From: JAJNBD01 sp964471475
GTDB taxonomy: Bacteria > Pseudomonadota > Gammaproteobacteria > CAISUE01
Length of the DNA: 64,000 nt
Direction of reading: 5' to 3'
NCBI GenBank assembly: GCA_964471475.1
Contig: CAYYFQ010000005.1
Span: 36,778-100,777 of the forward strand
Position numbers and translations under genes: made by a program. Below are positions 42,019 through 50,787 of this stretch, one piece after another; positions within the stretch are counted from its first letter, which is position 1, and each line of letters opens with the position of its first letter. The notes under the pieces are model-generated. The model was not told the DNA's origin and did no database searches. It saw only the letters and a program-made list of their open reading frames with translations.

Positions 42019-42108
42019 CATGCTTTCAGATAATTGTCCCTAAAATCTTGCTAACTATGAGCTTGTGATGCCAGGTAAAGGTAAGTGGGTTTCAGAAGCG
42101 AATAAATC
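42019..42108. repeat. Family B partial element upstream of the phosphomannomutase
   Basis: CTTTCAGATAATTGTCCCT and then AGCTTGTGATGCCAGGTAAAG, GGGTTTCAGAAGC match the left half of family B (compare 61269). The right half is missing. The 41915-42184 gap holds this and a possible -10 (TATAAT at 42175-42180) very close to the next start. Confidence 0.65.
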
Positions 42109-42184
42109 GGGAGTAATATCGATTTTAGAAAGGGACAAAATTATAGTATGATGCGCCATAAGATAAATCAACTTACTATAATTT

Positions 42185-43567
42185 ATGACTCAATTAGACA
42201 AAGCCATTTTTCGAGCTTACGATATTCGTGGTATTTCCGGTGAACAAATCACTGAACATGCCGCTTATCTGATCGCTTGTGCCTTTGCAAAATTAATGCG
42301 TGAACATGGACAGAGTACGCTTTCTGTCGCGCGTGATGCCAGATTATCGGGGGAAACTTTAGAAAAAGCTTTGATTGATGGTTTTATTGCAAGCGGGATT
42401 AATGTCATTGAGCTTGGTATCTTACCAACCCCCGTGCTTTATTTTGCCACTTGCCATAATGGATGCTCTAATGGTGTCATCGTCACAGCGAGCCATAATC
42501 CAGGGGAATACAATGGTTTTAAATTTGTATTGCAGCAAAAACCTTTGTTGCCTGAACAAATTGCCAACCTTTATCATACTATTTTGCATGCTCCACTGTT
42601 GCCTGCTGAAACGCCAGGCGTGTTGACGCATCAGCCTATTAGGGACGATTACATTCAAACAATTGCCACACAAGTCCAATTAAAGCGCCCGCTTAAAATA
42701 GTCGTGGATGCTGGCAATGGAGTAGCAGGCGAGATTGCGCCCCGTTTGTATCGCCGCTTGGGATGCGAAGTGATTGAGATGTATTGTGATTTAGACGGGC
42801 GTTTTCCCAACCACCATCCTGATCCAAGTCGCCCAGAAAACTTAGCTGCGCTCAAAGCAAAAGTGCTAGAGACGAAAGCAGATGTCGGGCTTGCTTTTGA
42901 TGGTGATGGCGATCGTATTGGCATTATTACCAACCAAGGTGAGATTATCTGGCCTGATCGCTTGTTAATGATGTTATCGCAAGATGTGCTGCGAACTAAC
43001 CCAGGCGCCAAAATTTTATTTGATGTGAAATGCAGCAGTCATTTGCCGCGTCTTATCAAAGCTCATGGGGGTGAGCCTATCATGTGGCGTACAGGTCATT
43101 CATTTATCAAAATAAAAATTAAAGAATCGCATGCGGCTTTAGCAGGTGAAATGAGTGGTCATATCTTTTTTAATGATCGATGGTTTGGTTTTGATGATGG
43201 GCTTTATACGGGCGCGCGCTTTTTAGAAGTACTTAGTCAAGCAGATGAAGATGCGCATACTTTGTTTGCAGCGATTCCTAATTCCATTAACACCCCCGAA
43301 ATTAATATCCCGATAAGTGATACCGAAAAATTTAACTTACTTGATCAACTGACAAACAGTGCTAAAATACTAGGTGTTTCCCTCATTTTGATTGATGGAA
43401 TTCGTTTCGAATTTGCAGATGGATGGGCTTTAATTCGCGCATCCAATACTTCACCGGTTTTAGTGTTGCGCTTTGAAGCTGACACCAAAGAGGCGCTCAC
43501 ACGTATTCAACATACTGTGAAGCAATTGTTATTGGATGTGAAAAAAGATTTGGCAGTGCCATTTTAA
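42185..43567 (+). CDS. Phosphomannomutase/phosphoglucomutase (AlgC/ManB family)
   Basis: The enzyme interconverts hexose 1- and 6-phosphates for LPS and exopolysaccharide precursors. The 460 residues carry the phospho-Ser loop VTASHNPGEYNGFKF, the metal site FDGDGDRIGI, the sugar-binding GEMSGHIFF and the phosphate-binding RASNTSPVLVLRFEA. The length and first motif (FRAYDIRGISGEQ) fit the bifunctional AlgC group. It heads a run of envelope genes (Sel1-like, waaA, dsbB, hldE, murB). Confidence 0.94.
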   Translation: MTQLDKAIFRAYDIRGISGEQITEHAAYLIACAFAKLMREHGQSTLSVARDARLSGETLEKALIDGFIASGINVIELGILPTPVLYFATCHNGCSNGVIVTASHNPGEYNGFKFVLQQKPLLPEQIANLYHTILHAPLLPAETPGVLTHQPIRDDYIQTIATQVQLKRPLKIVVDAGNGVAGEIAPRLYRRLGCEVIEMYCDLDGRFPNHHPDPSRPENLAALKAKVLETKADVGLAFDGDGDRIGIITNQGEIIWPDRLLMMLSQDVLRTNPGAKILFDVKCSSHLPRLIKAHGGEPIMWRTGHSFIKIKIKESHAALAGEMSGHIFFNDRWFGFDDGLYTGARFLEVLSQADEDAHTLFAAIPNSINTPEINIPISDTEKFNLLDQLTNSAKILGVSLILIDGIRFEFADGWALIRASNTSPVLVLRFEADTKEALTRIQHTVKQLLLDVKKDLAVPF

Positions 43568-43578
43568 GGGAGCAGATT

Positions 43579-44172
43579 ATGTGTACTTGGTTTAAACGTA
43601 GAAAATTGAAATCACTTGTCACCAAATTACAAAAATATCAAGAGATGCGTGAAAACGGGGATCCCAAAGGGCGAGCGCTTGAGCTTAAAGCTTTAAACGA
43701 AATTATTCGCTTTTATCAAAAAGAAGAATATAACTCAAATTTTCCCATGGCCAAGTTGCAGCTTTTTGAATACAATCGCGCGGCAGCGGGTTTAAATGAT
43801 GCGAAAGCGCAATTAACCTGCGCTAAAATTTGTTTTGATATTGGACGAGTTTATCAAGAGTGGACGCAATCCAAAGAAGCGCGTCCCATTCACGAAAAAG
43901 AAATGAAAGAAGCTTTTTCGCGTGGTTTTGAGTTTCTGCATGCGGCGGTTGAAAACAACTACATCGAGGCGGTGCAATATTTAGGCTTGGTATATATCTA
44001 TGGGTGGGGTATTCCTCAAGATACACAAAAAGGTTTCCAATACATCTTAAAAAGCATCGAGATGGCAAATGGTTGGAATCGTGCTACAAAGATTATTGAG
44101 AAATTAGGATTAAATTCTCAAGATTTTTTTAAAGCCCTAACACAATATCAAGCGCAGAATAATCGGTCGTAA
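43579..44172 (+). CDS. Sel1-like repeat protein of unknown function
   Basis: The 197-residue soluble protein has one clear Sel1/TPR-like unit near the C-terminus (AVQYLGLVYIYGWGIPQDT, followed by a KGFQYILKSIEMANG helix) and probable degenerate units before it (AAAGLNDAKAQLTCAKICFD). Sel1 proteins are common in Legionellales as protein-interaction scaffolds, some secreted. No signal peptide is visible. It has a strong AGGGAG site and lies 2 bases before waaA, suggesting a shared transcript. Confidence 0.8.
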   Translation: MCTWFKRRKLKSLVTKLQKYQEMRENGDPKGRALELKALNEIIRFYQKEEYNSNFPMAKLQLFEYNRAAAGLNDAKAQLTCAKICFDIGRVYQEWTQSKEARPIHEKEMKEAFSRGFEFLHAAVENNYIEAVQYLGLVYIYGWGIPQDTQKGFQYILKSIEMANGWNRATKIIEKLGLNSQDFFKALTQYQAQNNRS

Positions 44173-44174
44173 AC

Positions 44175-45449
44175 ATGCGCTGGATTTATACCGTTTTAGG
44201 TTATTGTCTCATTCCTTTCGCATTAATAAAGTTGCTTTGGCGTAGTTTTACAGACAAAGCTTATCGGCAACATTGGTCGGAGCGCTTTGGTTTCGTTGAT
44301 ATGCCACACGCATCTTCTCCTATCATTTGGGTACATGCGGTTTCTGTTGGCGAAACGATTGGCATTCAACCTTTATTAGAAGCATTGCTGAAAGAGTATC
44401 CTCATTATCAATTATGGGTTACCAATGGTACGATTACAGGCCGTGCTCGCACACAAGCTTTGTTTGCCGATCGTGTACACACGAGTTATGCGCCTTATGA
44501 CACCCCGTTCGTGACTGATCGATTTCTAAAGCGCGTACATCCTGTTTTAGTATTAATTATGGAAACTGAAGTGTGGCCAAATTGGATGGCATCCTGCCAT
44601 GCTAAAAAAATCCCTGTCATTTTAGTGAATGCACGTTTATCAGAAAAATCTTTTTTACGTTATCAAAAATTTGCTTTTTTATTTCAGGATGCTTGGCGAA
44701 GTTTTGCTCAAATTTTAGCGCAAGCGCCTTTGGATGCAGAGCGTATCATTAAATTGGGTGTGGATGCAAAGCGTGTACATGTGGTTGGTAATTTAAAATA
44801 TAATTTGACATTACCAAAAAATTTTCCTCAAAAGATTCAGCAATGGCAACCTTTGTTACCTCATGCGCCTATTTGGGTTACAGCAAGTACGCATCCTGGC
44901 GAAGAAGAAATGTTAGTTTCTGTTTTTCGAGCCGTGAAAGAAAAATATCCCAACGCATTGTGGATTTTGGTACCTCGTCACCCTGATCGTGCAGGAAATA
45001 TTAGTCGTTTAATAGAAGAAAAGGGTTGGCGCTCTCAATTGAGGAGTCGTTATAATCCGGATATGAAAATTCCCATTGAAACGGATGTATTTATCGTGGA
45101 TGTTATTGGGGAGTTGCTCTTATTTTATGCGCTTGCACAAGTGGCATTTGTGGGAGGGAGCTTTGTACGAGTCGGAGGGCACAATATTTTAGAAGCCGCT
45201 GCCGCGGGGGTTGTCATCACTTGTGGGCCTATTATGTTTAACTTTGCAACTATTTTTGCACAATTTAAACGTGAGCATGCTTTAATTGCATGCGACACCA
45301 TTGAAGCACTCACAGAACAGACTTTATTATTGTTGAGTGATAAAAGATTACGAGATCAATATCGAGAGGCAGCCCAAAAGTGTTTTGTTGAACAGCAACA
45401 TGCGTTAGAATCACATATGAAATACATTGCTGCACATTTAGTGTCGTGA
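44175..45449 (+). CDS. waaA: 3-deoxy-D-manno-octulosonic acid (Kdo) transferase
   Basis: WaaA adds Kdo to lipid A. The 424-residue GT30 protein has an N-terminal membrane anchor, the catalytic Glu in VHAVSVGETIG, TNGTITGRARTQALF, METEVWPNW, VTASTHPGEEE and the nucleotide-sugar region FVGGSFVRVGGHNILEAAA. All main GT30 landmarks are present. A family B repeat follows its stop. Confidence 0.95.
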   Translation: MRWIYTVLGYCLIPFALIKLLWRSFTDKAYRQHWSERFGFVDMPHASSPIIWVHAVSVGETIGIQPLLEALLKEYPHYQLWVTNGTITGRARTQALFADRVHTSYAPYDTPFVTDRFLKRVHPVLVLIMETEVWPNWMASCHAKKIPVILVNARLSEKSFLRYQKFAFLFQDAWRSFAQILAQAPLDAERIIKLGVDAKRVHVVGNLKYNLTLPKNFPQKIQQWQPLLPHAPIWVTASTHPGEEEMLVSVFRAVKEKYPNALWILVPRHPDRAGNISRLIEEKGWRSQLRSRYNPDMKIPIETDVFIVDVIGELLLFYALAQVAFVGGSFVRVGGHNILEAAAAGVVITCGPIMFNFATIFAQFKREHALIACDTIEALTEQTLLLLSDKRLRDQYREAAQKCFVEQQHALESHMKYIAAHLVS

Positions 45450-45464
45450 AATCTAGAGAAATGT

Positions 45465-45613
45465 GAGTTTGTGGCGCTGGGTAAAGATGAGCGGGTTTCT
45501 GAAGCATGGATGCTGAAGTAAAGCCGACAGGGACGTACTGGTAGCGTCCCGCGAAGCTTTGCCCAGTGTCACAAGCTTAAGATAACTTGCGAACACTTAT
45601 TTGGAAAACTGTC
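45465..45613. repeat. Family B element copy between waaA and dsbB
   Basis: GCTGGGTAAAGATGAGCGGG, the central GTAGCGTCCCGCGAAG and CAGTGTCACAAGCTTAAGAT with GGAAAACTGTC align with family B at 16894 and 61269 in reverse orientation. Its left end has decayed. The 45450-45649 gap contains no gene besides it. Confidence 0.75.
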
Positions 45614-45649
45614 GCAGCAGTACCCATAAATGAAAGAGGAATCTTACTT

Positions 45650-46141
45650 ATGAATATATTGCAGCACACTCGTGTCATGAATCTAATAGGTTTCATTTTG
45701 GCGCTAGGTTTAGTGGTTGTTGCTATGTTTTTACAAATTGTTAAGCATTTAGATCCTTGCCCTTTGTGTATTTTTCAAAGACTTGCTTTTTTAATGATTG
45801 CCGGTTGGTTTTTCTTTTTTATGTTACTACCTCAAAATAGATTTTTCTTTAGCCTACATGGGGTTTTGCAGATTTTAACTGCTGGCGCAGGATGCGCAAT
45901 TGCTCTTCGGCAGACGTATTTGCAGTACACGCCAGGTCATGAAGCCGTTTCTTGTGGTCCAGGTTTTCAAGCCATACTAGCTAATACAAATTTGCCAGAA
46001 GCCATCACTTTAATTCTGAAAGGAACGGGAGATTGTAATTTAATTGATTGGCGCTTATTTGGTCTGAGCATGGCGATTTGGTCCGCAGTAGGTTTTTTAT
46101 TTTTTCTCGCGTGGGGGGTGTGGTGGTTAATCAAAAGGTAA
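45650..46141 (+). CDS. dsbB: Disulfide bond formation protein B
   Basis: DsbB reoxidises DsbA and passes electrons to ubiquinone. The 163-residue protein has four membrane helices, the first periplasmic Cys pair in DPCPLCIFQR (CxxC) and the second pair in AVSCGPG and GTGDCN. The ATG at 45650 has an AGAGGA site; the open frame from 45587 is mostly repeat-derived. No dsbA is in the window. Confidence 0.94.
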   Translation: MNILQHTRVMNLIGFILALGLVVVAMFLQIVKHLDPCPLCIFQRLAFLMIAGWFFFFMLLPQNRFFFSLHGVLQILTAGAGCAIALRQTYLQYTPGHEAVSCGPGFQAILANTNLPEAITLILKGTGDCNLIDWRLFGLSMAIWSAVGFLFFLAWGVWWLIKR

Positions 46142-46147
46142 AACTAA

Positions 46148-47581
46148 ATGGCTTATAAAATTCCTGATTTTTCGCAAGGTCGGATTTTAGTGGTAGGCGA
46201 TGTGATGCTGGATTCCTATTGGCAGGGGGATATTGAACGTATTTCGCCAGAAGCACCTGTTCCTGTTGTCAAAGTGAGCTCTCAAAATGATTGTCCTGGG
46301 GGTGCTGCTAATGTGGCATTAAATGTGGCAGTTCTTGGTGCCAAAGTTCATTTACTTGGAATTTGCGGAGATGATCAAGCTGCACAAACCTTAGGGAGGC
46401 AACTTAAAAAGCATCAAGTAGATTCTTTATTAATTAAGGATCCTAATATTAAAACCGTTACTAAATTGCGCATCTTAGGTCATAGACAGCAATTAGTGCG
46501 CTTGGATTTCGAAGGGGAAGCTTTAGCTTCTGTTACGATCGATCAAATCAAACATCAATTTGAGAAACATTTAGCACATGTGGATATTGTAATTTTATCC
46601 GACTATGCTAAAGGCACTTTAAGTATGGCGCCTGAACTAATCAAAATGGCTAATGCAAGAGGTGTTCGCGTCCTGGTTGATCCCAAATCTCCCGTATTAT
46701 CGCACTATGCGGGTGCTTATTTAATTACCCCAAATTTAAAAGAATATGAAGCTTTGGTTGGGCATTGTCCGACAGAGGCTATTTTTGAACAAAAAGGTAA
46801 AGCGCTTCTTGAAAAAAATCATTTGCCCGCATTGCTGGTAACGCGTAGTGAAAAAGGCGTGAGTCTTTTTCAGAAAAACAAACCTGTTCTTCATCTTCCT
46901 GCACATCAACAGGAGGTTTATGATGTCACGGGAGCGGGCGATACAGTGATTGCTTATATTGGAGCGAGCCTAGCGGCGAATGCTTCTTTAGAGGATGCCG
47001 TGAAATTAGCAAATCTGGCGGCAGGTATTAGTGTGCGTAAATTAAATGCAGCGACTGTGAGTGTAGGGGAGTTGCGACGGGAAATATGGCGCCAAACGGC
47101 TTCTTTTATTGATCGTCACATTTTATCGGAAGAAGAATTAATCACGGCAGTACAAGATGCTCGTTTACAAAATGAAACGATTGTAATGACAAATGGTTGT
47201 TTTGATATTTTGCATCCTGGGCATGTTGCCTATTTGGAAGAAGCCAAAAAATTAGGAGATCGATTAATCGTCGCCGTGAACGACGATGATTCGGTGCGGC
47301 AATTAAAAGGTGAAAATCGACCTATCAATCCGTTAGTAGCACGTATGCAAGTATTAGCAGGCTTACGTTCGGTGGATTGGGTCGTACCTTTTGGTGAAAA
47401 AACCCCTGAGCGTCTTATTACACAGGTAATGCCGGATGTTTTAGTGAAGGCTGGTGACTACAAAGTAGATGAGATAGCCGGTCATAAACAAGTATTAGCT
47501 AATAATGGTCAAGTGCTCATTATGAATTATGTGGATGGGTACTCAACCACACGTACTATGCAAAAAATTTTGGAAAATTAA
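46148..47581 (+). CDS. hldE: Bifunctional heptose kinase/adenylyltransferase HldE
   Basis: HldE makes ADP-heptose for the LPS core. Residues 1-320 are a ribokinase-type kinase (GDVMLDSYWQGD, NCPGGAANVA-like CPGGAANVALNVAVLG, DVTGAGDTVIAY with the catalytic Asp). Residues about 345-477 are a nucleotidyltransferase (TNGCFDILHPGHVAYLE, GENRPINP, YSTTRT). Both halves appear intact. LPS core heptose production is therefore likely, together with waaA upstream. Confidence 0.96.
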   Translation: MAYKIPDFSQGRILVVGDVMLDSYWQGDIERISPEAPVPVVKVSSQNDCPGGAANVALNVAVLGAKVHLLGICGDDQAAQTLGRQLKKHQVDSLLIKDPNIKTVTKLRILGHRQQLVRLDFEGEALASVTIDQIKHQFEKHLAHVDIVILSDYAKGTLSMAPELIKMANARGVRVLVDPKSPVLSHYAGAYLITPNLKEYEALVGHCPTEAIFEQKGKALLEKNHLPALLVTRSEKGVSLFQKNKPVLHLPAHQQEVYDVTGAGDTVIAYIGASLAANASLEDAVKLANLAAGISVRKLNAATVSVGELRREIWRQTASFIDRHILSEEELITAVQDARLQNETIVMTNGCFDILHPGHVAYLEEAKKLGDRLIVAVNDDDSVRQLKGENRPINPLVARMQVLAGLRSVDWVVPFGEKTPERLITQVMPDVLVKAGDYKVDEIAGHKQVLANNGQVLIMNYVDGYSTTRTMQKILEN

Positions 47582-47582
47582 T

Positions 47583-48458
47583 ATGTCAGCGGTGGAAATT
47601 TTTTACAATGAACCGATGGCTCAGCATACGTCTTGGCGTGTGGGTGGACCTGCTGATATTTTTGTCTTACCAAAAAGTGTATCTGAATTGCAAGATTTTT
47701 TGAAAACACTTAACTCAAATCAAAAAGTTTTTTGGACAGGGTTAGGCAGTAATTTGTTAGTGCGCGATGGAGGAATTCGCGGGGTGGTGATTGGTACACA
47801 AAAATTTTTAAACGACATAAGTGTATTGCCTGCTAACGTGATTCGTGCAGAAGCTGGCGTTTCTTGCGCAACGTTGGCGCGTTTTTCTGCAAGACAAAAT
47901 TTAACAGGAATTGAATTTTTAGCAGGAGTTCCGGGAACAGTAGGAGGCGCACTTGCTATGAATGCAGGATGCCATGGTGGCGAAACATGGTCGCATGTGA
48001 ATTGTGTGGAATTAATTGATCGAGAGGGGAATATTCGGCAAGTACCAGCGCGTGAATTTCGCTATGCGTATCGTCATGTAGAGCTGCCTAAAGATCATGC
48101 GTTTATTGCAGGATATTTTCAATTGCAACAAGGAGAAAAAAATAAAAGCTTAGAGACTATTCGAGAATTATTGGATTATCGTACGCGTACCCAACCTACT
48201 CATGAACCTAGTTGTGGTTCTACTTTTCGTAACCCGCCAAATGATTACGCGGCTCGATTAATCGAAGCTTCTGGCTTAAAAAATTATCGCATAGGGAATG
48301 CGATGGTGTCGCCAAAGCATGCGAATTTTATTGTGAATTTGGGAGGAGCGAGCGCTTGTGACATTGAAGCACTTATTGAATTTATTCAGGGAGAAGTCTT
48401 ATCTCAGCAACAAGTACAATTAATTCCTGAGGTGAGAGTGATAGGGGAGGCATTATGA
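47583..48458 (+). CDS. murB: UDP-N-acetylenolpyruvoylglucosamine reductase
   Basis: MurB reduces the enolpyruvyl group to give UDP-MurNAc. The 291-residue FAD enzyme has AQHTSWRVGGPADIFVLP, WTGLGSNLLVRDGG, IEFLAGVPGTVGGALAMNAG, the proton-donor Ser in PSCGSTFRNP and a C-terminal catalytic Glu in IPEVRVIG. The ATG at 47583 follows hldE directly; an upstream frame inside hldE is not supported. It fits the short type II form. MurC is not adjacent. Confidence 0.95.
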   Translation: MSAVEIFYNEPMAQHTSWRVGGPADIFVLPKSVSELQDFLKTLNSNQKVFWTGLGSNLLVRDGGIRGVVIGTQKFLNDISVLPANVIRAEAGVSCATLARFSARQNLTGIEFLAGVPGTVGGALAMNAGCHGGETWSHVNCVELIDREGNIRQVPAREFRYAYRHVELPKDHAFIAGYFQLQQGEKNKSLETIRELLDYRTRTQPTHEPSCGSTFRNPPNDYAARLIEASGLKNYRIGNAMVSPKHANFIVNLGGASACDIEALIEFIQGEVLSQQQVQLIPEVRVIGEAL

Positions 48459-48715
48459 GTTTTTCGAAGCGTTATGCAACACACATTCCGGAAGGTAGCC
48501 AACGTAAACAAGAGGTTGATGCACCTTTGGTCGAAGCTCCTCAAGAAAATTCACCTAAGCGTCCTTTAGAGTTTCAAAAAACTACTGAAAAACGATTTTT
48601 TTCGCGGGAAAAATTTTTGCAAAAAAAAGCAGCGTTAAAACGACAAGAGGAATTATTGAAATTAAAACGTAATCAAGCTTCACGTTTAAATACCACTCCT
48701 TCGATAGAAAAGTAA
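48455..48715 (+). CDS. Basic 86-residue protein, probably the detached N-terminal tail of FtsQ
   Basis: The frame overlaps the murB stop by ATGA and ends at a TAA (48713-48715). The product is highly charged (KRPLEFQKTTEKRFF, KKAALKRQEELLKLKR) with no membrane helix. The next open frame, in the same phase and only 10 codons later, is the FtsQ membrane domain. Removing this one stop would give a single 319-residue FtsQ with a cytoplasmic tail. It may be a nonsense mutation, a sequencing error, a readthrough site, or a small separate protein. Confidence 0.6.
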   Translation: MSFSKRYATHIPEGSQRKQEVDAPLVEAPQENSPKRPLEFQKTTEKRFFSREKFLQKKAALKRQEELLKLKRNQASRLNTTPSIEK

Positions 48716-48745
48716 TCGATCTTAAAGATTACATGTAAAAGTATT

Positions 48746-49414
48746 TTGGTGAGTTTTATTATTATTCTGTGTGCTATTCTGGGTTCTACGGCATGGCGGT
48801 TTAAAAATCAATGGTTATTTCCAATTCGTCATGTAGAGGTAATAGGTAATTTTACTGAAATAGATACCAAGAATTTTCAAAAATTGATGACGCATGATAC
48901 TCGAGGAAGTTTGCTCTTGATGAACCCATCAAATTTAACTAAAGCGCTGTTGACGTTACCATGGGTTGCGCAAGCACAGGTAGAACGGGTATGGCCAAAT
49001 ACTGTGCGTATTCACATTACGCAAAAAACGCCGGTAGCGCATTTTGGTGAAACGCAATTATTAGATAATAACGGTCAACTTTTTAATCCGATGGATAATA
49101 ATGCAAGGATGCATCTTCCTTTTATCTATGGTCCTTTCGATCGTGCTGCGCAACTTTTACAAGCTTATCAGCTATTCACTGGAATTTTAAAACCTTTAGG
49201 TTTATCCATCAGTCAATTGAACGTTTCCCCGAGGCTTGCTTATACCCTTACTTTGAATAATGGGATGACATTGTTTCTAGGGTCGACCGATGTGATGGCT
49301 CATCTCCAAAGCTTTGCCAAAATTTATCCTACCACCATTGCGCCAAAATTAGATGAAATTTCTTATGTGGATATGCGATATACATCAGGAATGGCTATTG
49401 GGAAAAAAACATGA
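48746..49414 (+). CDS. ftsQ: Cell division protein FtsQ (membrane and POTRA domains)
   Basis: FtsQ is the divisome scaffold that links FtsLB to late proteins. The frame encodes a membrane helix (VSFIIILCAILGSTAW), a POTRA domain (IRHVEVIGNFTEI, LPWVAQAQVERVWPNTVRI) and the FtsQ beta domain (LLDNNGQLFNP, ISYVDMRYTSGMAIG). Only TTG (48746) or GTG (48749) starts are available and no ribosome site is visible, which supports the view that translation originally came from 48455. FtsA should follow; it does not. Confidence 0.9.
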   Translation: MVSFIIILCAILGSTAWRFKNQWLFPIRHVEVIGNFTEIDTKNFQKLMTHDTRGSLLLMNPSNLTKALLTLPWVAQAQVERVWPNTVRIHITQKTPVAHFGETQLLDNNGQLFNPMDNNARMHLPFIYGPFDRAAQLLQAYQLFTGILKPLGLSISQLNVSPRLAYTLTLNNGMTLFLGSTDVMAHLQSFAKIYPTTIAPKLDEISYVDMRYTSGMAIGKKT

Positions 49415-49455
49415 AGAAAAAAACACAATCGTTTAGTGTTTGTGATATTTTATGA
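49411..49455 (+). other. 14-codon open frame overlapping ftsQ stop, possible ftsA remnant
   Basis: ATG at 49411 overlaps the ftsQ stop (ATGA) and encodes a lysine-rich MKKKTQSFSVCDIL before a TGA that overlaps the next gene start. Position and start resemble the first codons of ftsA, but it is too short to test. Confidence 0.25.
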
Positions 49456-50102
49456 TTCGTCCCGCTTCTATCTTTGATGTGATTGTCATTGGGTTAGGTG
49501 CAATGGGGAGTGCTACTTTATTTCAACTCACACAACAAACCACGATGGGCGCGAAACCACGTATTTTAGGTATTGACCAATTTACTTTAGGGCATACCTA
49601 TGGTTCAAGCCATGGTGAAACACGGATTACTCGATTAGCGACTTGGGAATCCATGCATCAATTCTTTTCTGCTAAACGTTCGCAAGAAATTTTGCAATTT
49701 ATTGAAAAAAAAGTACAAAAAAAATTAGGCAATCTTTTTTATCGTGTAGGAGGAGTCATTATTGGAAGAGAGTCTTGGGCGCCGGAGAATAGATATCCTA
49801 ATCAACTCTTAGAAGTCATCCATTACGCAGATCACTATCAGATACCTTATCAGCTATTAACAAACTTGGTTAGTCGTGTTGATCAAGTAGTGACTTTGCA
49901 TAATACGCGATTTCTTTTTTCAAAGAATGAAAAAATTCTGGTTGACGTGGCCTATCGTTATCGGCACGATACTTTTGATAATCTTATTCGAGATATTTTA
50001 TTTTTACAACAAACATTGTTAATACAAGAAAATGAAAAGAAATACGCTATCTTTTATTTGACAACGAGGGAGCTTGTACCTTGTCTAAAAATAAGTGACT
50101 AG
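49452..50102 (+). CDS. N-terminal fragment of a sarcosine/N-methyltryptophan oxidase-like FAD protein
   Basis: The first 60 residues are a clear DAO/MSOX FAD-binding region: FDVIVIGLGAMGSATLFQL and the family-specific GHTYGSSHGETRITRLA. Relatives are about 370-390 residues, but this frame ends at 216 and, after about residue 100, the sequence diverges into text with no recognisable substrate domain or second FAD motif. I infer a decayed or truncated gene. It sits exactly where ftsA would be expected, so a rearrangement endpoint is likely. Confidence 0.75.
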   Translation: MIRPASIFDVIVIGLGAMGSATLFQLTQQTTMGAKPRILGIDQFTLGHTYGSSHGETRITRLATWESMHQFFSAKRSQEILQFIEKKVQKKLGNLFYRVGGVIIGRESWAPENRYPNQLLEVIHYADHYQIPYQLLTNLVSRVDQVVTLHNTRFLFSKNEKILVDVAYRYRHDTFDNLIRDILFLQQTLLIQENEKKYAIFYLTTRELVPCLKISD

Positions 50103-50104
50103 CG

Positions 50105-50785
50105 CTATGCATTGCTGAGGCGTTCTAACTCTACGCCTAAAAATTTACCTTCCGGATAAGAAAAACGGTAAACAACATTTGCTGTTCCTACACGATCGCA
50201 GGCTACGCACGCAGGAGCGCGAATAGATTGTTGAAAAGTAATTTTGACTACATTGGCATCTTTTTGTTGGCTATTTTGAGCAATGGCTTCTGGGACATAA
50301 TAAGTGGGGTCAGGCGTTGTTAAATACTCTGTTAAACCAGCTTGTGGATATTTTTTTGTTAAGTTTATCCAATCACTATTGGTTTTAAAACTTTCGGGGA
50401 CATCCCATAACAAATTGATAATTTGTCCGGCGCGGTCGATCATATGATAAGAATATTGACCATCACCTGCGTGATATTGACTCACTAAAGTAATGGGGCC
50501 TATCGCTTGCACTTTAGTGGCTAAGCCTCCGATTTTATCCATCAAGGCTTTGGTTTGTAGACAGCTTGCATTCATCTCCCCTATGACTTTGCTTTCACAC
50601 GCATGTTTTTTTTCCCAAATTGCTAATTTGCCGCATTGTGTTTGTAATTGCTGAATGCAATGTTGCATAGCATTTACATCTATACCACCGACGAGAGCAG
50701 GCGTCACATCCATGGCGTTTAAACCGTTATCCGCGTAAGTGGTGATGCAAACAGTTAAGAGACTTACTAGTAAGATTTTTTTCAT
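50105..50785 (-). CDS. Secreted Cys-rich protein of unknown function
   Basis: The 226-residue protein has a signal peptide (MKKILLVSLLTVCITTYA) and a Cys-containing N-terminal half (HCIQQLQTQCG, KKHACESKV, ASCLQTK), then a domain ending with PACVACDRVGTANVVYRF. The even set of Cys suggests disulfides in the periplasm. The ATG at 50785 has GGAG 5 bases upstream. It overlaps the end of the upstream permease gene, implying co-translation. I do not recognise the family. Confidence 0.75.
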   Translation of the reverse strand: MKKILLVSLLTVCITTYADNGLNAMDVTPALVGGIDVNAMQHCIQQLQTQCGKLAIWEKKHACESKVIGEMNASCLQTKALMDKIGGLATKVQAIGPITLVSQYHAGDGQYSYHMIDRAGQIINLLWDVPESFKTNSDWINLTKKYPQAGLTEYLTTPDPTYYVPEAIAQNSQQKDANVVKITFQQSIRAPACVACDRVGTANVVYRFSYPEGKFLGVELERLSNA

Positions 50786-50787
50786 AA

